From: Tilletiaria anomala UBC 951 | Lineage: Eukaryota; Basidiomycota; Exobasidiomycetes; Georgefischeriales; Tilletiariaceae | DNA: 46,610 nt | Assembly (NCBI RefSeq): GCF_000711695.1 | Contig: NW_013546895.1 | Location: forward strand, 1 to 46,610 | Direction: 5' to 3' | Shown here: one piece after another, positions 1 to 10,753 of the stretch | Position numbering within the stretch: the stretch's first letter is position 1 | How the letters are laid out: every line of letters starts with the position of its first letter | The notes under the pieces: model-generated | What the model saw: the letters and a program-made list of their open reading frames with translations, nothing else | Database searches by the model: none | What the model was told of the DNA's origin: nothing | Translations under genes and position numbers: made by a program

Positions 1-578
1 TTGCGAGCGTGGGCTGTGAGAGCAGAGGAATGGGGGAGGCACTGTAGGGCAGAGGGAAAATGGCTAGAGGCACACACATCTCAGCACCATACTCCACCAT
101 CACCCAGAGCACCCCACGCCCCCACCCTGCATTCCTGTCACGTGATCAGTTCCCTCCACAACAATAGATAAAGGCTATGTGCTTCTTTCTAGGCCCTTGG
201 CGCCGCGCTCGGGGCCGCTCGCTGGTTTATTGACAATTGGCCCTATTCCGATTCCTCGGCGCCGGCTTTCTGATCGACCGACTACATCATCACACTGCGG
301 GTTGACGACTGATTTTCGTTCCTGTTGTAGGTTGCCCATGCCAGCTTGGATACCATCGTGGACCTGTATTGTAGTCCCCACTCTGCAACAATTTCCTTCA
401 GGATGCAGCTTTTGGGGGCGTAAAAAGGGGAGGCCGCCGGCCTTCAGCTCACCCCTCCCCACGCCCGGCGAGGTCTTATGTCTTTTCTTCATCATTGACA
501 GCCACTTCACCCTTCAACTTGCACAAGTCAACACCTGCCTCCAGCATCGCTATCGCACTTGACCAGTCACCCTCTAAT
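1..578. other. no gene recognised; 5' flank
   Basis: Short overlapping open frames exist on both strands, but none has a recognisable domain or a splice pattern I can support. The stretch presumably holds the upstream region of the degraded monooxygenase that follows. Confidence 0.4.
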
Positions 579-1640
579 ATGCATATCGCCGTCGTCGGCA
601 CCAGTCTCAGTGGCCTGGTCCTCGCATGCGTGCTTCAACAAGCCGACATCGGCACCTCGGTGACAGTATTTGAACGGGATCCCAGGAATCGAATCGCAAA
701 GACAAGGCGGCACGCTCGACATTCAAGCACATGAAGACCAGTTCGCAATGCAAGGCGCCGGGCTTGCGGAGGAGTTCAAGAAGATCTCGCATCTCGAGGC
801 GGAAAGGATGATCATTGCCGATCAATGTGGGAATGCTCACTACTGTGAAGCTGCACATCAGGCGATGGGGCGCGACGATCGTCGCTCGTCGGGGTTATCC
901 CGATGGAAATGTGCCAATGGAGACGTCCGATGGCCAAAAGCAAGTCGAACTTTACGACCTACTCCTTGGTGCAGATGGCGCGTGGCCCAAACCGTGCCGC
1001 TCTTTACGTGAAGCTCAACCCGACATACATTGGCGTCACATTCGTCGAAATGTAAGTGACAGATCCAGACGATGCGCTGGTAAAGCTCATCGGTCAAGGC
1101 AGCTTCTATACGCCGGGGAACAACAAGGGTATCATAGGCCAGCTTAATGTCGAAAAGTATGAGGTCTACGCTGCATTGCGCGTGAGCCTGGGCGCGATCA
1201 AGCTGCCAGGAAACATGCATAAGGTGAAAGAAGCGCTCTTGCGTCTTGTAGAAAGCTTTGCACCTACCGTGAGGGCCCTGGTCGAGCAGAGCAGCGAGCA
1301 GGTTCGAGGTACACCGTCCGACCGTTGGTCTCGTTCGAGCACGAGGATGATGTCAAGGTGGTTGCGGGCGATTCGACTGTACTCATGAGCGATGTAGCGC
1401 ACCTCATGTGCCCCTCCTCCGGCTCCGGCGCTAATTTCGCCATGCTCGATGGCTTCGAGCTCGCTCAAGGGATCGATGGTGCTGCTTCGAGCGAAGAATA
1501 AAGGCGCAAGGCGATCCTCGCAGCGGCGCTAGATGCATTTGCGAACAAGTCGACCGAGCGCGCCAAGGCAGGTGACGCCGAAGGGAGGAGGGGCAGTATA
1601 TCTTCATCTCCACGAGGGGCGACGCGGCCCGCAGAACGGC
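579..1640 (+). pseudogene. degraded FAD-dependent monooxygenase (TetX/salicylate hydroxylase-like)
   Basis: Pieces of a class A flavin monooxygenase occur in the right order but in different frames. The N-terminal Rossmann motif (IAVVGTSLSGL, ending in VFERD) opens with an ATG at 579. The segment QGGTLDIQAHEDQ follows from about 700 in another frame. YDLLLGADGAW, the conserved GADG motif, is near 945-977. An IGVTFVEM segment (about 1030-1052) is followed by an in-frame TAA at 1053 and then DPDDALVKLIGQGSF. The FAD-binding motif (AHLMCPSSGSGANFAML, near 1398-1450) is in yet another frame. Between the N-terminal part and the GADG motif the usual substrate-domain stretch is far too short, suggesting an internal deletion. 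No GT-AG introns of credible size repair these breaks, so I call it a pseudogene with at least three frame breaks and one stop. It might conceivably be a spliced gene with assembly errors. Confidence 0.72.
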
Positions 1641-2489
1641 AGAGGTTCTGCGGGCTCACATGAGCCAGGGGCGATATCCTGTTTGACGTAAACGAACCTC
1701 GGGATCTACAGCACACTCGAACATTGGGATTCATCTGTATCAATAGCGTTTGAACTACGGCATGTATCTGTGATGTTCTCATGGGAATTTGGGAATGTAA
1801 TTTATGGCCTCTTGCAGTTTGGTCGATACTCGATTGCTTGCGATATACGGGACCGCTCGACGTGATCCGAGAACAGAAACAGCCTCATTTGTCGGGTGTG
1901 CCGTCGGTCCATTGCCCATGTGTGAGGATTTTGTGTGTGAGCAACATCTCAGCATTGCTTGGCATTCCGCGATCGGTACCAACAGTCTACAATCATCATT
2001 AGCAGTACATAACGCTGGGGCCAATAGCAACTTCTCCGCACTCGTAGCCACCGCGGTTCGCCAGGCGCGCACTACCGTTTCGAGTGTGTAAAACAACTCT
2101 ATCCAACTGGCAGTCGCCTCGTCGCTGTGACGGCCGCTTGCGGCTTGAGTAGAGACTTGCTACGAGCTAGAACATTAACGAGTGTCTCGCGAGCGCAGAG
2201 CAGACCCGTCGAGCATGCACTTGTTGAAGGAACAAAGGAAACAGAAAGTGGAGAACTCTGCCCCATATAACATTCACCACTTGATGTTGTTGGGGAGCCG
2301 TACACATGGTTCCGCCCCCAAGTTGCATCACCACCAGTGCGGGAACCATCTTTCCCCAGGCCGGTGGTGGTCTGCGTGGGTCTTACCAGTATATTTGCTT
2401 GAAGAACGACCACTGCATACACGCCTACCATCGACCTTGGCGCTTTGGCCTCGCATCTTCGCAGCGGAAAGCTTTTGAGATGCGCCGGA
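1641..2489. other. intergenic; presumed promoter of the downstream synthase
   Basis: No open frame here resembles a protein I know. It separates the monooxygenase relic from the next gene and must hold that gene's promoter and leader. A weak TATA-like CATATAAC lies near 2264. Confidence 0.35.
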
Positions 2490-4062
2490 ATGGGCCTCAA
2501 CGAACGCCTGCGCGCTGCGCTCGATGCTCGACAGGCAAAGGACACGCTCCGGCGTTTGACTCGCTTCGATGATCCTACCCACGAGGACATTGCCGAAGCG
2601 CAATTGCTTCATGGGCGAGCGCTGTCCGCAGAAGGGAGGGGAAAAAAACTCTGGACTGACTTCTCGTCCAATGACTACCTGTCTTTTGCCACGGCTCCGG
2701 CGATGAGGCACGATTTCATGCGGAGAATGCAACAGTACGAGCGCGATCATCCGAATCAACCCTTAACTGGAAGCTCTGGCAGCCGCTTGCTTGACGGAAA
2801 CAATGTCCTGGCGGAGGAGGTGAGGAGCTTTCGATAATGTCCTCTATACTATAACGCAGTCGTTCATTGCTGGATTATCTTACAATGCCGTAGGTCGAAC
2901 TCGCAATCGCCTCACACTTCCATTCTGAATCAGCATTGCTGTTCAACACTGGATTTTCGGCGAATGCGTCTCTCCTAGCCGTTTTACCCAAAGAAGGCGA
3001 CTTGGTGCTATACGACGAGCTGGTACACGCAAGCATGCACGATGGAATTCGCAAAAGCCGCGCGCGGTCGCTCGCATTTGGGCACAACGACATGCACCAC
3101 CTCGATCAGCTGTTGCGCCAAGAAAGAGCAGCACATGTACCGTGCTCTTCGACGGCGCGCACGGTCTTTATTGCTGTCGAGTCCGTGTACAGCATGGATG
3201 GAGACATGTGTCCGCTCCCGAGCCTGTGCGATACCGTGGCACGACACGTTCCGCGCGAGAATCGCTGCCTCATTGTCGATGAGGCGCATGGAGTGGGCGT
3301 CTACGGCGAGAACGGAAAAGGCTGTACTGTTGGGTTAGGGCTAGAAGACGCCGTAGATATCCGACTCGCAACATTTGGCAAAGCATTAGGCTGCTCAGGC
3401 GCGGCAGTACTGTGCTCGGAGCTCGTCAAGGCTTTTCTTCTGAACTACGCGAGGCCATTGGTGCGTGCTGACCTGGCCATGACAAATTCAAAATTTCTTT
3501 TCCTTGCAACTGACTCCCTCGATTTGAGCAGATCTACTCGACCGCGTTGCCGCCCAGTGCCCTTCTCTCCATACAAGCCGCGCTACATGCGCTCGTCACG
3601 CCCCTGCACGCCGAGAATCAACGCCGCGTGTTAGACAACGCTGCTCTTCTCCACCAGTTGTTGCATGGCCATGCTGCGCCTCCGCTCCCATCTGCCTGCG
3701 CACATCATCACTCATCGCTCAGCTACCCTTCGCCGATCGTCCCACTTCTGTCTCCTCGACCTAAAGCACTCGCCGCGTTCCTGCAGCAAGAGGGCCGCAT
3801 GATCGTGCGCGGCATCACTTACCCGACCGTGCCCAAAGGCCAAGATCGCGTGCGCATATGCGTACATGCGAGCAATACCGAGGAGGACATCCGCGCACTC
3901 GCACACTTGATACACGATTGGAGAAGGAAGGAAAATGGATCACTTTGCCCAAGTGTTGCTGCGCGTCCGGCGGACACTGAAACGCGCCATGAGCACACGG
4001 CGCGGTTCCACGCTTTGCCGATGCAAGCTCGGCCTCAGGGAAATGTCACTGCCAAGTTGTGA
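2490..4062 (+). CDS. bioF: 8-amino-7-oxononanoate synthase-like PLP enzyme (biotin synthesis)
   Basis: Alpha-oxoamine synthase family, PLP fold type I. BioF condenses pimeloyl-CoA (or pimeloyl-ACP) with L-alanine to give KAPA, the first ring-forming step of biotin synthesis. I assemble three exons: 2490-2819, 2894-3460 and 3532-4062, giving about 475 aa; both introns join in phase 0. Visible family marks are DFSSNDYLSFA near residue 65, LTGSSGSRLLDG, the aromatic-ring region FNTGFSANASL, DEAHGVGVYG (the Asp that pairs with the pyridine nitrogen), TFGKALGCSG with the Schiff-base lysine, and a C-terminal IVRGITYPTVP motif. The ATG at 2490 was chosen because the frame upstream has only a TTG. 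A C-terminal tail of about 35 residues past the domain looks unstructured. It could be another alpha-oxoamine synthase (for example a serine palmitoyltransferase-like enzyme), but the length and motifs fit BioF best. Confidence 0.82.
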
Positions 4063-4199
4063 GGGAGCCAACGACGTGTACAATCACTCGCTGTAGAATT
4101 CGTCTATATGCGAAAGGTGATCTGTTCGCTGCGTATGCAAACTATTGAGGTTAAAAGCAATGTAGGGAGGGCATTGCGGCGAAATAATACCATGGCCGT

Positions 4200-7026
4200 T
4201 TACGCATAGCATTCTGCACGCATCTTCTCCACCCAATCTTCCAGTTTTGTAAGCCCATTCTTGCCGAATCCCTTCCATTCGTGCTTTGCAACGCTCCCGC
4301 CGTCTCCGCCGGCGCTGCCCCAGCTGGTGCTCATCAAACTCGGCTCACTGCTGTGCCACGACACGTCGCGCACCGTGTTAATCACACGTCTGTCGCGACT
4401 CGGCACGGGCGGATCGGACTCCGGTGCTGAGGGGTCGTTGGGCTGCCTGCTACGCCCTGGCACGGGAGAGATAAGAGGCATGGAACGCGAGCGATCGAGC
4501 GTCTGTACTGTGCGGCCATCCAGAGACCATATCTGCAGCCAGTAAAGTGTTCAGTGAGAACTTATTTAGATGCACTTCGGGCTTCACAAGGCGGGAGGAG
4601 CCCACGCGGATGCCAGATACTCACGTGAATACGACCATCTGCGCTACCTGAGTAGACATACTGCTGTCCAGTCGTGGCGATGGGACTGAAATTGCAGCGA
4701 ATGAGCGTCCTACACACCGCATGCCCACGATACGTCATCAGCGAGTGGTCTTTCCTTTCCCTGAAATGGGACATCTTGCCCGAGATGGGGGAGGCTGCGG
4801 CATCTCCATCCGACATCATCCGCAGATCCCACAGCTTGCACGCGTGATCCTTGCCGTTCGATACACAATACCGCCCGTCGCCCTTGGGCGCGACGAATGT
4901 TAGGCCACCCGAATGCCCTTGCAGCGTTCCTGCTGCTTTGGCGTTGCTGAGCGATCGCCGATCCCAGACTTTGACTGTTCCGTCGTCACTGCCGCTCAGA
5001 AGCATGTTGGTGCTGCCGGCATCGGCAAAGCAGACGCTGTTGACGTCGTCGCTGTGCGCTTCGATGGATAAGACGCGCCCCCGCGCTTCGATGTCGTACA
5101 CATAAATATCGCCAGCGCGCGCTCCGGCGACTATCTCTTTGCCGTTTCCCGAGAAGCGGATCGAGAAGAGCGCGTCGCCGTAGTAGCCGTTGGAAGAGGA
5201 TTGACCCGTAAAGTCCAACATGACCTGCTGGCTGTCAGCAGTATTCATCCTCGCTCCATGATTTGATAAAGCAACAGGAGCACCGGGTTCGGAACCCATC
5301 ACGCCCTCCGCGACGTCCGCCGTCGGGACGAGGTGGACGTGAGGCGTGAGGCTTGAGTAGATCATCCATCGATTATCCGGGCTGAGATGCGCATCGCTGA
5401 TGGTCCAGTTGCACATCCTACCTGCGATGCTGCGCCTGAGTTGCAGCGAGGTGGTGTGCGAGCTCTCGTCTTCGTGGTACATTTGCCGCAAGCGATGCCG
5501 GAAGCCGCCGGAAAAGCCAAACTCGTGCGTTTCGGCGCGGTGCAGCGGCGCGATATTCACGTCGTACATCTGAACGCGATAGTCTTGCGTGCAGGTGTAG
5601 AAGAAGGAGGAGTCTGCGAGGGCAGTGAGTGGCAGGCAGGGAGAAGAATCAGCGAAGTGATGGAAGTACGCAATCAAGAGCGTGACTGAGATTTGCCCTG
5701 AGAATATTGCCCGCAGTAGCAAGCACTTCCATATCTCGCAACCTCGACACCATCCGAATTCGGTACATATGCCTGGGTGCATCTGAGAGTATCAGTTGTC
5801 CAATCAAGCAACCAGATAGAGAAGCAAGGATCCTCTGAGAACTCACGCCAAGCTGGCTTCTTGCCAAGGCATTCGCCTCTGTCTCCCCAGCTCTAGCGCC
5901 GCTACCGCTTGCCCTCGCCGTTTTGCGGGCGTAAATCATATCCGCCAGATTACGTGACTGCGAAAAAGCAGATATGCCCGCGGTGTGTTGTGATGCGCGA
6001 CCGTCTTCCTCGCTTTCCTCGTGTGGCACGAGGAAAGCGCTCCTCTGGCCTCTGCGCGAGGACGTGAATATAGCGCCGTCGTCACTGCTACTAGCGCTGC
6101 TGCTAGTCCGCCTGCTAGTCCGCCTGCTTCTTCGACGTTTGGAGTTGTAGCCAGAGGTCAATGGCGAGGTATCTCTGGTGCTTGCTGAGGTTGATGGCAG
6201 CAGCGTGGAGAGAGATGTGTGCCAACGAGGCAGTCGTCCGAAGTCGCCGCTCAGCTTGGCTTGCAGGCCCGCAGCGATTGGACGTTCGACGCGGTCGTAG
6301 AAGCCCTCTGGATGACCGTGGAGCATTCGAGTGTCTTTGAGCGTAATGGAAGAGATAACAGAATGAGCAAGCGTCAGTCATTCGGAAAAAACCAAAGGAG
6401 GCGATTCAGAGGTGAAGGCACCGTATACGTAGCTGTACACTCCCACATCATCGTCATCGTCCTCATCAAAGTCTTCTTCGTCTTCACTGTCATTCAGGCC
6501 CTGTAAAGCAGCCGAGCATCATTGGTAGCGAGTGAGAACATGGCCATGGGGGGTTACGGTCAGATGCAATGCGATGAAAGTCACTCACAGCGTAAAGTCC
6601 GCCAAGGGGGGGATTGAAGAGCGCCTCGTCGAGATCAACCTCATTAAGGTTTCCGTCGTCGTCGTAGAAATCCTCCTCATCATCCTCCTCGCCAATGCCG
6701 ACGAGGCCCATCTCCTCGAGCTCGGCCATAGCGAGGTGACGCAAAGCGATGTCGTTCATCACAATTTGTGCTTCTCCAGCGTCCATGTCATCATCGAGAT
6801 CTTCGTCGAGATCCTCTCCTTCCTCTTCCTGGTCGTCAAAGTCGTCCAAGTCTTCTTCTTGATCATCTTGATCCGTCTTTCCAGAAATTAACACAGAGAT
6901 ATGGTCTTGAACTGAGCTATGCACGGCAATTTCCTGATTCTGTGCTGAGCGGGCTGGCGCAGTGGTGGCGACGCTATCGACGGTGCCACCACGCCTCCGG
7001 CCGCGGGTGGCGACGGAAGGGGGCAT
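4200..7026 (-). CDS. DCAF11: DCAF11-like WD40 protein, copy A
   Basis: DCAF11/LEC14B-type WD40 protein, a predicted substrate receptor for CUL4-DDB1 ubiquitin ligases. Exons by phase: 7026-6589, 6500-6422, 6334-5847, 5772-5697, 5613-4625, 4532-4200, giving about 800 aa. The N-terminus is very acidic (D/E runs at residues 50-170). A basic, serine-rich linker follows, then the WD propeller. WDXR boxes, the DDB1-contact signature of DCAFs, are seen in KVWDRR and KLWDLR. DCAF11 hallmarks are FSPIATTGQQYVYSG and VRDVSW near the end. The C-terminus (HEWKGFGKNGL) matches copy B immediately upstream on the same strand. Intron 4 has no GT donor that keeps the propeller in frame; a GC donor does. The ATG at 7026 is the first one in frame; further upstream there is only a TTG. 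Function is inferred from family. Confidence 0.82.
5614..5696 (-). other. probable GC-AG intron in DCAF11 copy A
   Basis: Joining exon 5772-5697 to exon 5613-4625 restores the propeller (QYSQ then DSSFFYTC, versus AYSPDGSFYYTC in copy B). The only donor with the correct phase is GG|GCAAAT on the minus strand; the acceptor is CGCAG. Intron length is 83 bp. GC-AG introns are a known minor class of U2 introns. Confidence 0.65.
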
Positions 7027-7505
7027 TTCGAATGACTTTCGAGACGGTGGACACGGTAGTGGCTTAGCTGGGAGGGTTTGGAGTACATCTGCTGCTCGCC
7101 TTCCTCGCAAGCAGTGGTAGACCGTCAGGGATCAATGTTTGCTCCTGCAGGCCAGATGGCTTGGCGAGCTCCTTTCGCAATAGCAAGCTGCGCCAAACGC
7201 CGCGATTGCCACCAATCGTATGCGTCGGCTTGACTGTTGGACGAGTGTAATAAAGGCCACAGCCCCAAGAGCAAAGGCACTACACCAGTCTATTGTGTCG
7301 ATTGCAGCCAGGCACCCGTTGATTCGGTGCAATCTGCTCGTCAGGTCGGTGTGGACACCACTGGTACAATATCGTGCTTTCATGGTCCACATGCTCTGTA
7401 TTCAACACACCAAGCGCGTCTATGGACTTTGCGCCGACAAGGTAGAGCCACTCGTATAAGGGAAAGTGTGCTTTCACATGGAAAGAAACGATTACCCCTT
7501 CGCGC
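7027..7505. other. intergenic between tandem DCAF11 copies
   Basis: About 480 bp with no supportable gene. On the minus strand it must contain the 3' end of copy B's transcript and the promoter of copy A. I saw no repeat that would explain the tandem duplication. Confidence 0.4.
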
Positions 7506-10252
7506 TTACATCTCATTCCGAAGTCTCTCCGTCCAATCACTCAAGCTCGTCAGTCCGTTCTTGCCGAACCCCTTCCACTCATGCCGGACGACGCTTCCGT
7601 ACGTGCCCCGCCCGCCTTCCCACGAAGCACTCATCAGAACCGGCTCCGTTGGGCTCCACGATACGTCACGCACGCAGAAATTCGTCCGCGGCGCCAAGTC
7701 CAGCTTGGCGCGCTCGAATTCAGACACGGGCGCCAGAGGGTCCGCAGCGGGCAGCACGCCTCGCGACCCCCATATGTCGTCGCGGGTGTTAAAGATCGAT
7801 TGGGCTTTGGCACGGTCGAGCACCTGGATGAGCTGCCCGTCAAGAGACCAGATCTGTGCGGAAGGCAACGTCCGATCAGCAACGAATTGAAAGAGAAGTG
7901 CTGATGAGCGCTCGTCTGCTAGGCATGAAAGAGAGGGGCTCACATGAATGCGACCATCTGCCGAGCCAGAGTATACGTACTGCTGCCCCGTCGTCGATGC
8001 GGGGCTGAAGCGACATCGAACAAGCGTGTACAGCACGCTGTGCCCACCTGCAATGGTCAGAGATGAAGAGTAGTCAGCGCGTGCCGAAACCCCTGCAGCT
8101 GGGCCAAGGCCCCAAACTCACGGTACGACATGACGCTTGCATCCTGCGGGTGGTTCATGTAGCGCGGCCGTGGATACCTCGTTGTGCGATAGTCGAATCG
8201 CGGGATACCGAAGTGCGTCGTGCGATCGACGCTGCCCTCGCTCTTCATCATCCGTAGGTCCCACAGCTTGCATGCCTGGTCCTTCCCATTTGACAACAGA
8301 TACCTGCCATCGCCTTTCGGGCACAGGTAGCTGATGCCCTCCGTGTGGCCCGGTAGCCAGCCTGCTGCCTTGCCACCACTGAGCGAACGGCGGTCCCATA
8401 CCTTGACAAACGAGTCGTCGCTGCCGCTGATGAGCATATTCTGCGCATGGTCGTCCGCAAAGCACACGGCATTGACATCGTCGTTGTGTGCGTCAATCCC
8501 GAGAACCCGGCACCGCGCCTCAATGTCGTACACGCAGATCTCCCCGTTCTTGGCGCCTGCGATGATCTCCTTGCTGTCGCCCGAGAAACTCAGAGACCAG
8601 ATCGGCGAGCTATCCCGCGTGTCTCGGCCTCTACCACTGGCCTCGTCTGCTGCTCCGAAATCGAGCACTACCTGCCGCTGGTCTGCCGAGGAATAAGCTG
8701 CTGCAGGAGTGGCACCCCCGTCGTCTTCTCCAGCGTTATCGCCCGCCTGCTCGTGAGACGTGGGAATGAGCGTGACGGCGCTGCTGGCCGTCGCGTAGAT
8801 CATCCAGAGATTGTCCGGGCTCAGAACAGCGTCGGTCACTGTCCATCCTCCGACACGGCCTCGTACGCTCTTGAGCTGATGCAGTGTTGTGTACACCAAG
8901 TCGTCATGGTCGTCTAACCCATCGTTAGCCATCGGACGCAGTCGACGCCGTGCGCCACCAAAGTCAGGCGCCGCAATGTGCTGCACAACCGTGGAAGGTG
9001 CTTTCGTCGCGTCGTACAGCTGGATCGTAAAGTCTCGACAGCAAGTGTAGTAGAAAGAGCCGTCCGGAGAGTACGCAGCGACGTAGACAGGTGAAGCACT
9101 GTACCGTGTCACCTCGACGCCCTCATGATTGGGCACGTAGGCGGAGAGATCCTGCTTTGGAATTGCGTAAGAGTGTGCTGAATTGCTGCAAGAAAAGCCG
9201 CCAGCCAGAGGACTCGCACGAGTTCGCCAGCCAGCAATGCGCGACGAGAGGTTGAAAGGCCGCTGAAACGCCGAGCTTTGCCATTCTCGCGCCTTTCCTT
9301 TGTCGGGCGATCGGACCATGCACGCGTTGTCAGCCTGCTCTAATGCGTATCTCGCCTGTGCAACCTCACGCCTAACGCGGCCAAACTCGCCGCTCCAGCG
9401 CAGCTCTCTGCCTGCCTCCAAGCCCTCGGATATCAATTTCCAGCGATCGCTCATCTTGCGATCGAAGCGACAGGTATTGCTCATCCACCAGTACCCACCG
9501 CCGTCTGAGTCATCGCTGACCTCTTCCTCTTCTTCTCTATTGGTACCTAGATGACGATTCCAGCCGCTCCCTAGTGCATATTGGTGGTTGTTCCCATCGA
9601 CGATGCGCAGTGTGCGAGCTGCGACGAGCTGGCGCAGGCCATCGAGACCCAGGCGCTGCAGAAGGAGTGCCATGGCGGCAGACGGGGAAGGGGCAATGTA
9701 CTCTTCCTCTTCCTCTTCTAACTCTCCTTGAACATCACTAGGTTCATAATCCTCAGCTCCATTCCCAGCTTGGGCGGTCTGCTCAGCAGCAGTTGGGAGC
9801 CGGTAAGCTGAGTGCATATTGGGAGACAGAATCAGCATGCTTTCGGCCACTGAGCAAACACCGAGCAGAGCTGCTCACCAAATAGATCCAGCTCTTCGCC
9901 CACATCCATTTCTTGATGGAACGTAGCTTCGTAGCTGCTGCGCGGCAGAGAGGAGCGATGAGAACGGTACCGTGCTTGAATTCGTCTCGTCAAACACTCA
10001 CGCGTCCTCAACATCCATCCAGACCTCCTCCTCGTCGCCCCCGACATCATCGCCACGCAGGTACCCGTAATGATAGTACACTTCCTCCTGGTTATCCCCC
10101 TCGGTGTCTTCAAACTCGTTGCAGGAATCCTCTTCAATGTCAAGACCGACCGCGGTGAGGTCGATCTCGGCTGGGTGCCTTCGATCCGCTTCGGAAATGC
10201 TAGGCTCCAAAGGCCCGCTCGAGGGGGGCGAAGAGCGATCGGACTCAGACAT
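7506..10252 (-). CDS. DCAF11: DCAF11-like WD40 protein, copy B
   Basis: Second DCAF11-type WD40 receptor candidate for CUL4-DDB1. Exons: 10252-10002, 9937-9879, 9807-8122, 8047-7944, 7853-7506, about 815 aa. The N-terminal third is acidic and low in complexity (EEEEEEY near residue 125); a conserved block before the propeller contains LLLQRLGLDGLRQLVAARTL. The propeller holds SAYVPNHEGVEVTRY, KVWDRR, KLWDLR, RCRFSPASTTGQQYVYSG and VRDVSW, which are DCAF11 signatures. Only the last intron (between GRIH and IWSLDG) sits at the same place as in copy A. The intron inside MSYR/GHS is absent from copy A, and copy A's two introns near VPN..YTC are absent here. For exon 3 I chose the acceptor at 9809-9808, giving a 71-bp intron, over a closer one that would make it 29 bp. 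The ATG at 10252 is clear. Confidence 0.83.
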
Positions 10253-10753
10253 TATGAGCAGATCAGTGAATACTGACGGCCTCCCTTGCGATGCCCTTTG
10301 CTCCTAATGCTAAGAGAAGGCCATTCATCACGCACCTGCAAACAATCCGGTCAAGGCAGGTGAAGGAGTTGGACAACCACCCATTAGTTGAGCACGGCGG
10401 AGAGGTTAGGTTGCGTTGCCGCGAGAGCCGAGTTACAATTTGTGCACCGCCGGCAGACAGTTCATACGGTTTCTACCCCTTCGTCCGCATCTAAGCTTTC
10501 TACAGTTTGCCATTATGCATTCCGGTGTTACTCTTGCAGACAGAACTGAGCGTCTGCTTACTGAGTGCACTCACTACATGAGGCTGTTGATCAAGGAAAA
10601 CTCCTCGTAAATTCGTATCATACTAGATTAGATTCTGCTGCGCTTTTCAAAGTGCCACGGCTGAAACGGTGCTGCAACTACGGTAAGCTTGTGAATATTG
10701 ATGGTCGGCTTGCAAATGAAGCTAGCTGCGCGTGAGCGAGTTCGCTTGCAATG
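10253..10753. other. intergenic, no gene seen
   Basis: About 500 bp between the start of DCAF11 copy B and the stop of the RING gene, both on the minus strand. It presumably carries copy B's promoter. Only short open frames without recognisable content. Confidence 0.4.

Noticed and set aside
579-4062. A metabolite gene cluster made of monooxygenase plus alpha-oxoamine synthase
   Set aside because: The monooxygenase is broken and the next genes are housekeeping WD40 proteins; no transporter, regulator or further enzyme follows.
9850-9878. A 29-bp intron in DCAF11 copy B that would keep the extra residues AESMLILSPNMHS
   Set aside because: Too short for normal splicing; the acceptor at 9809-9808 gives a 71-bp intron with the same phase.
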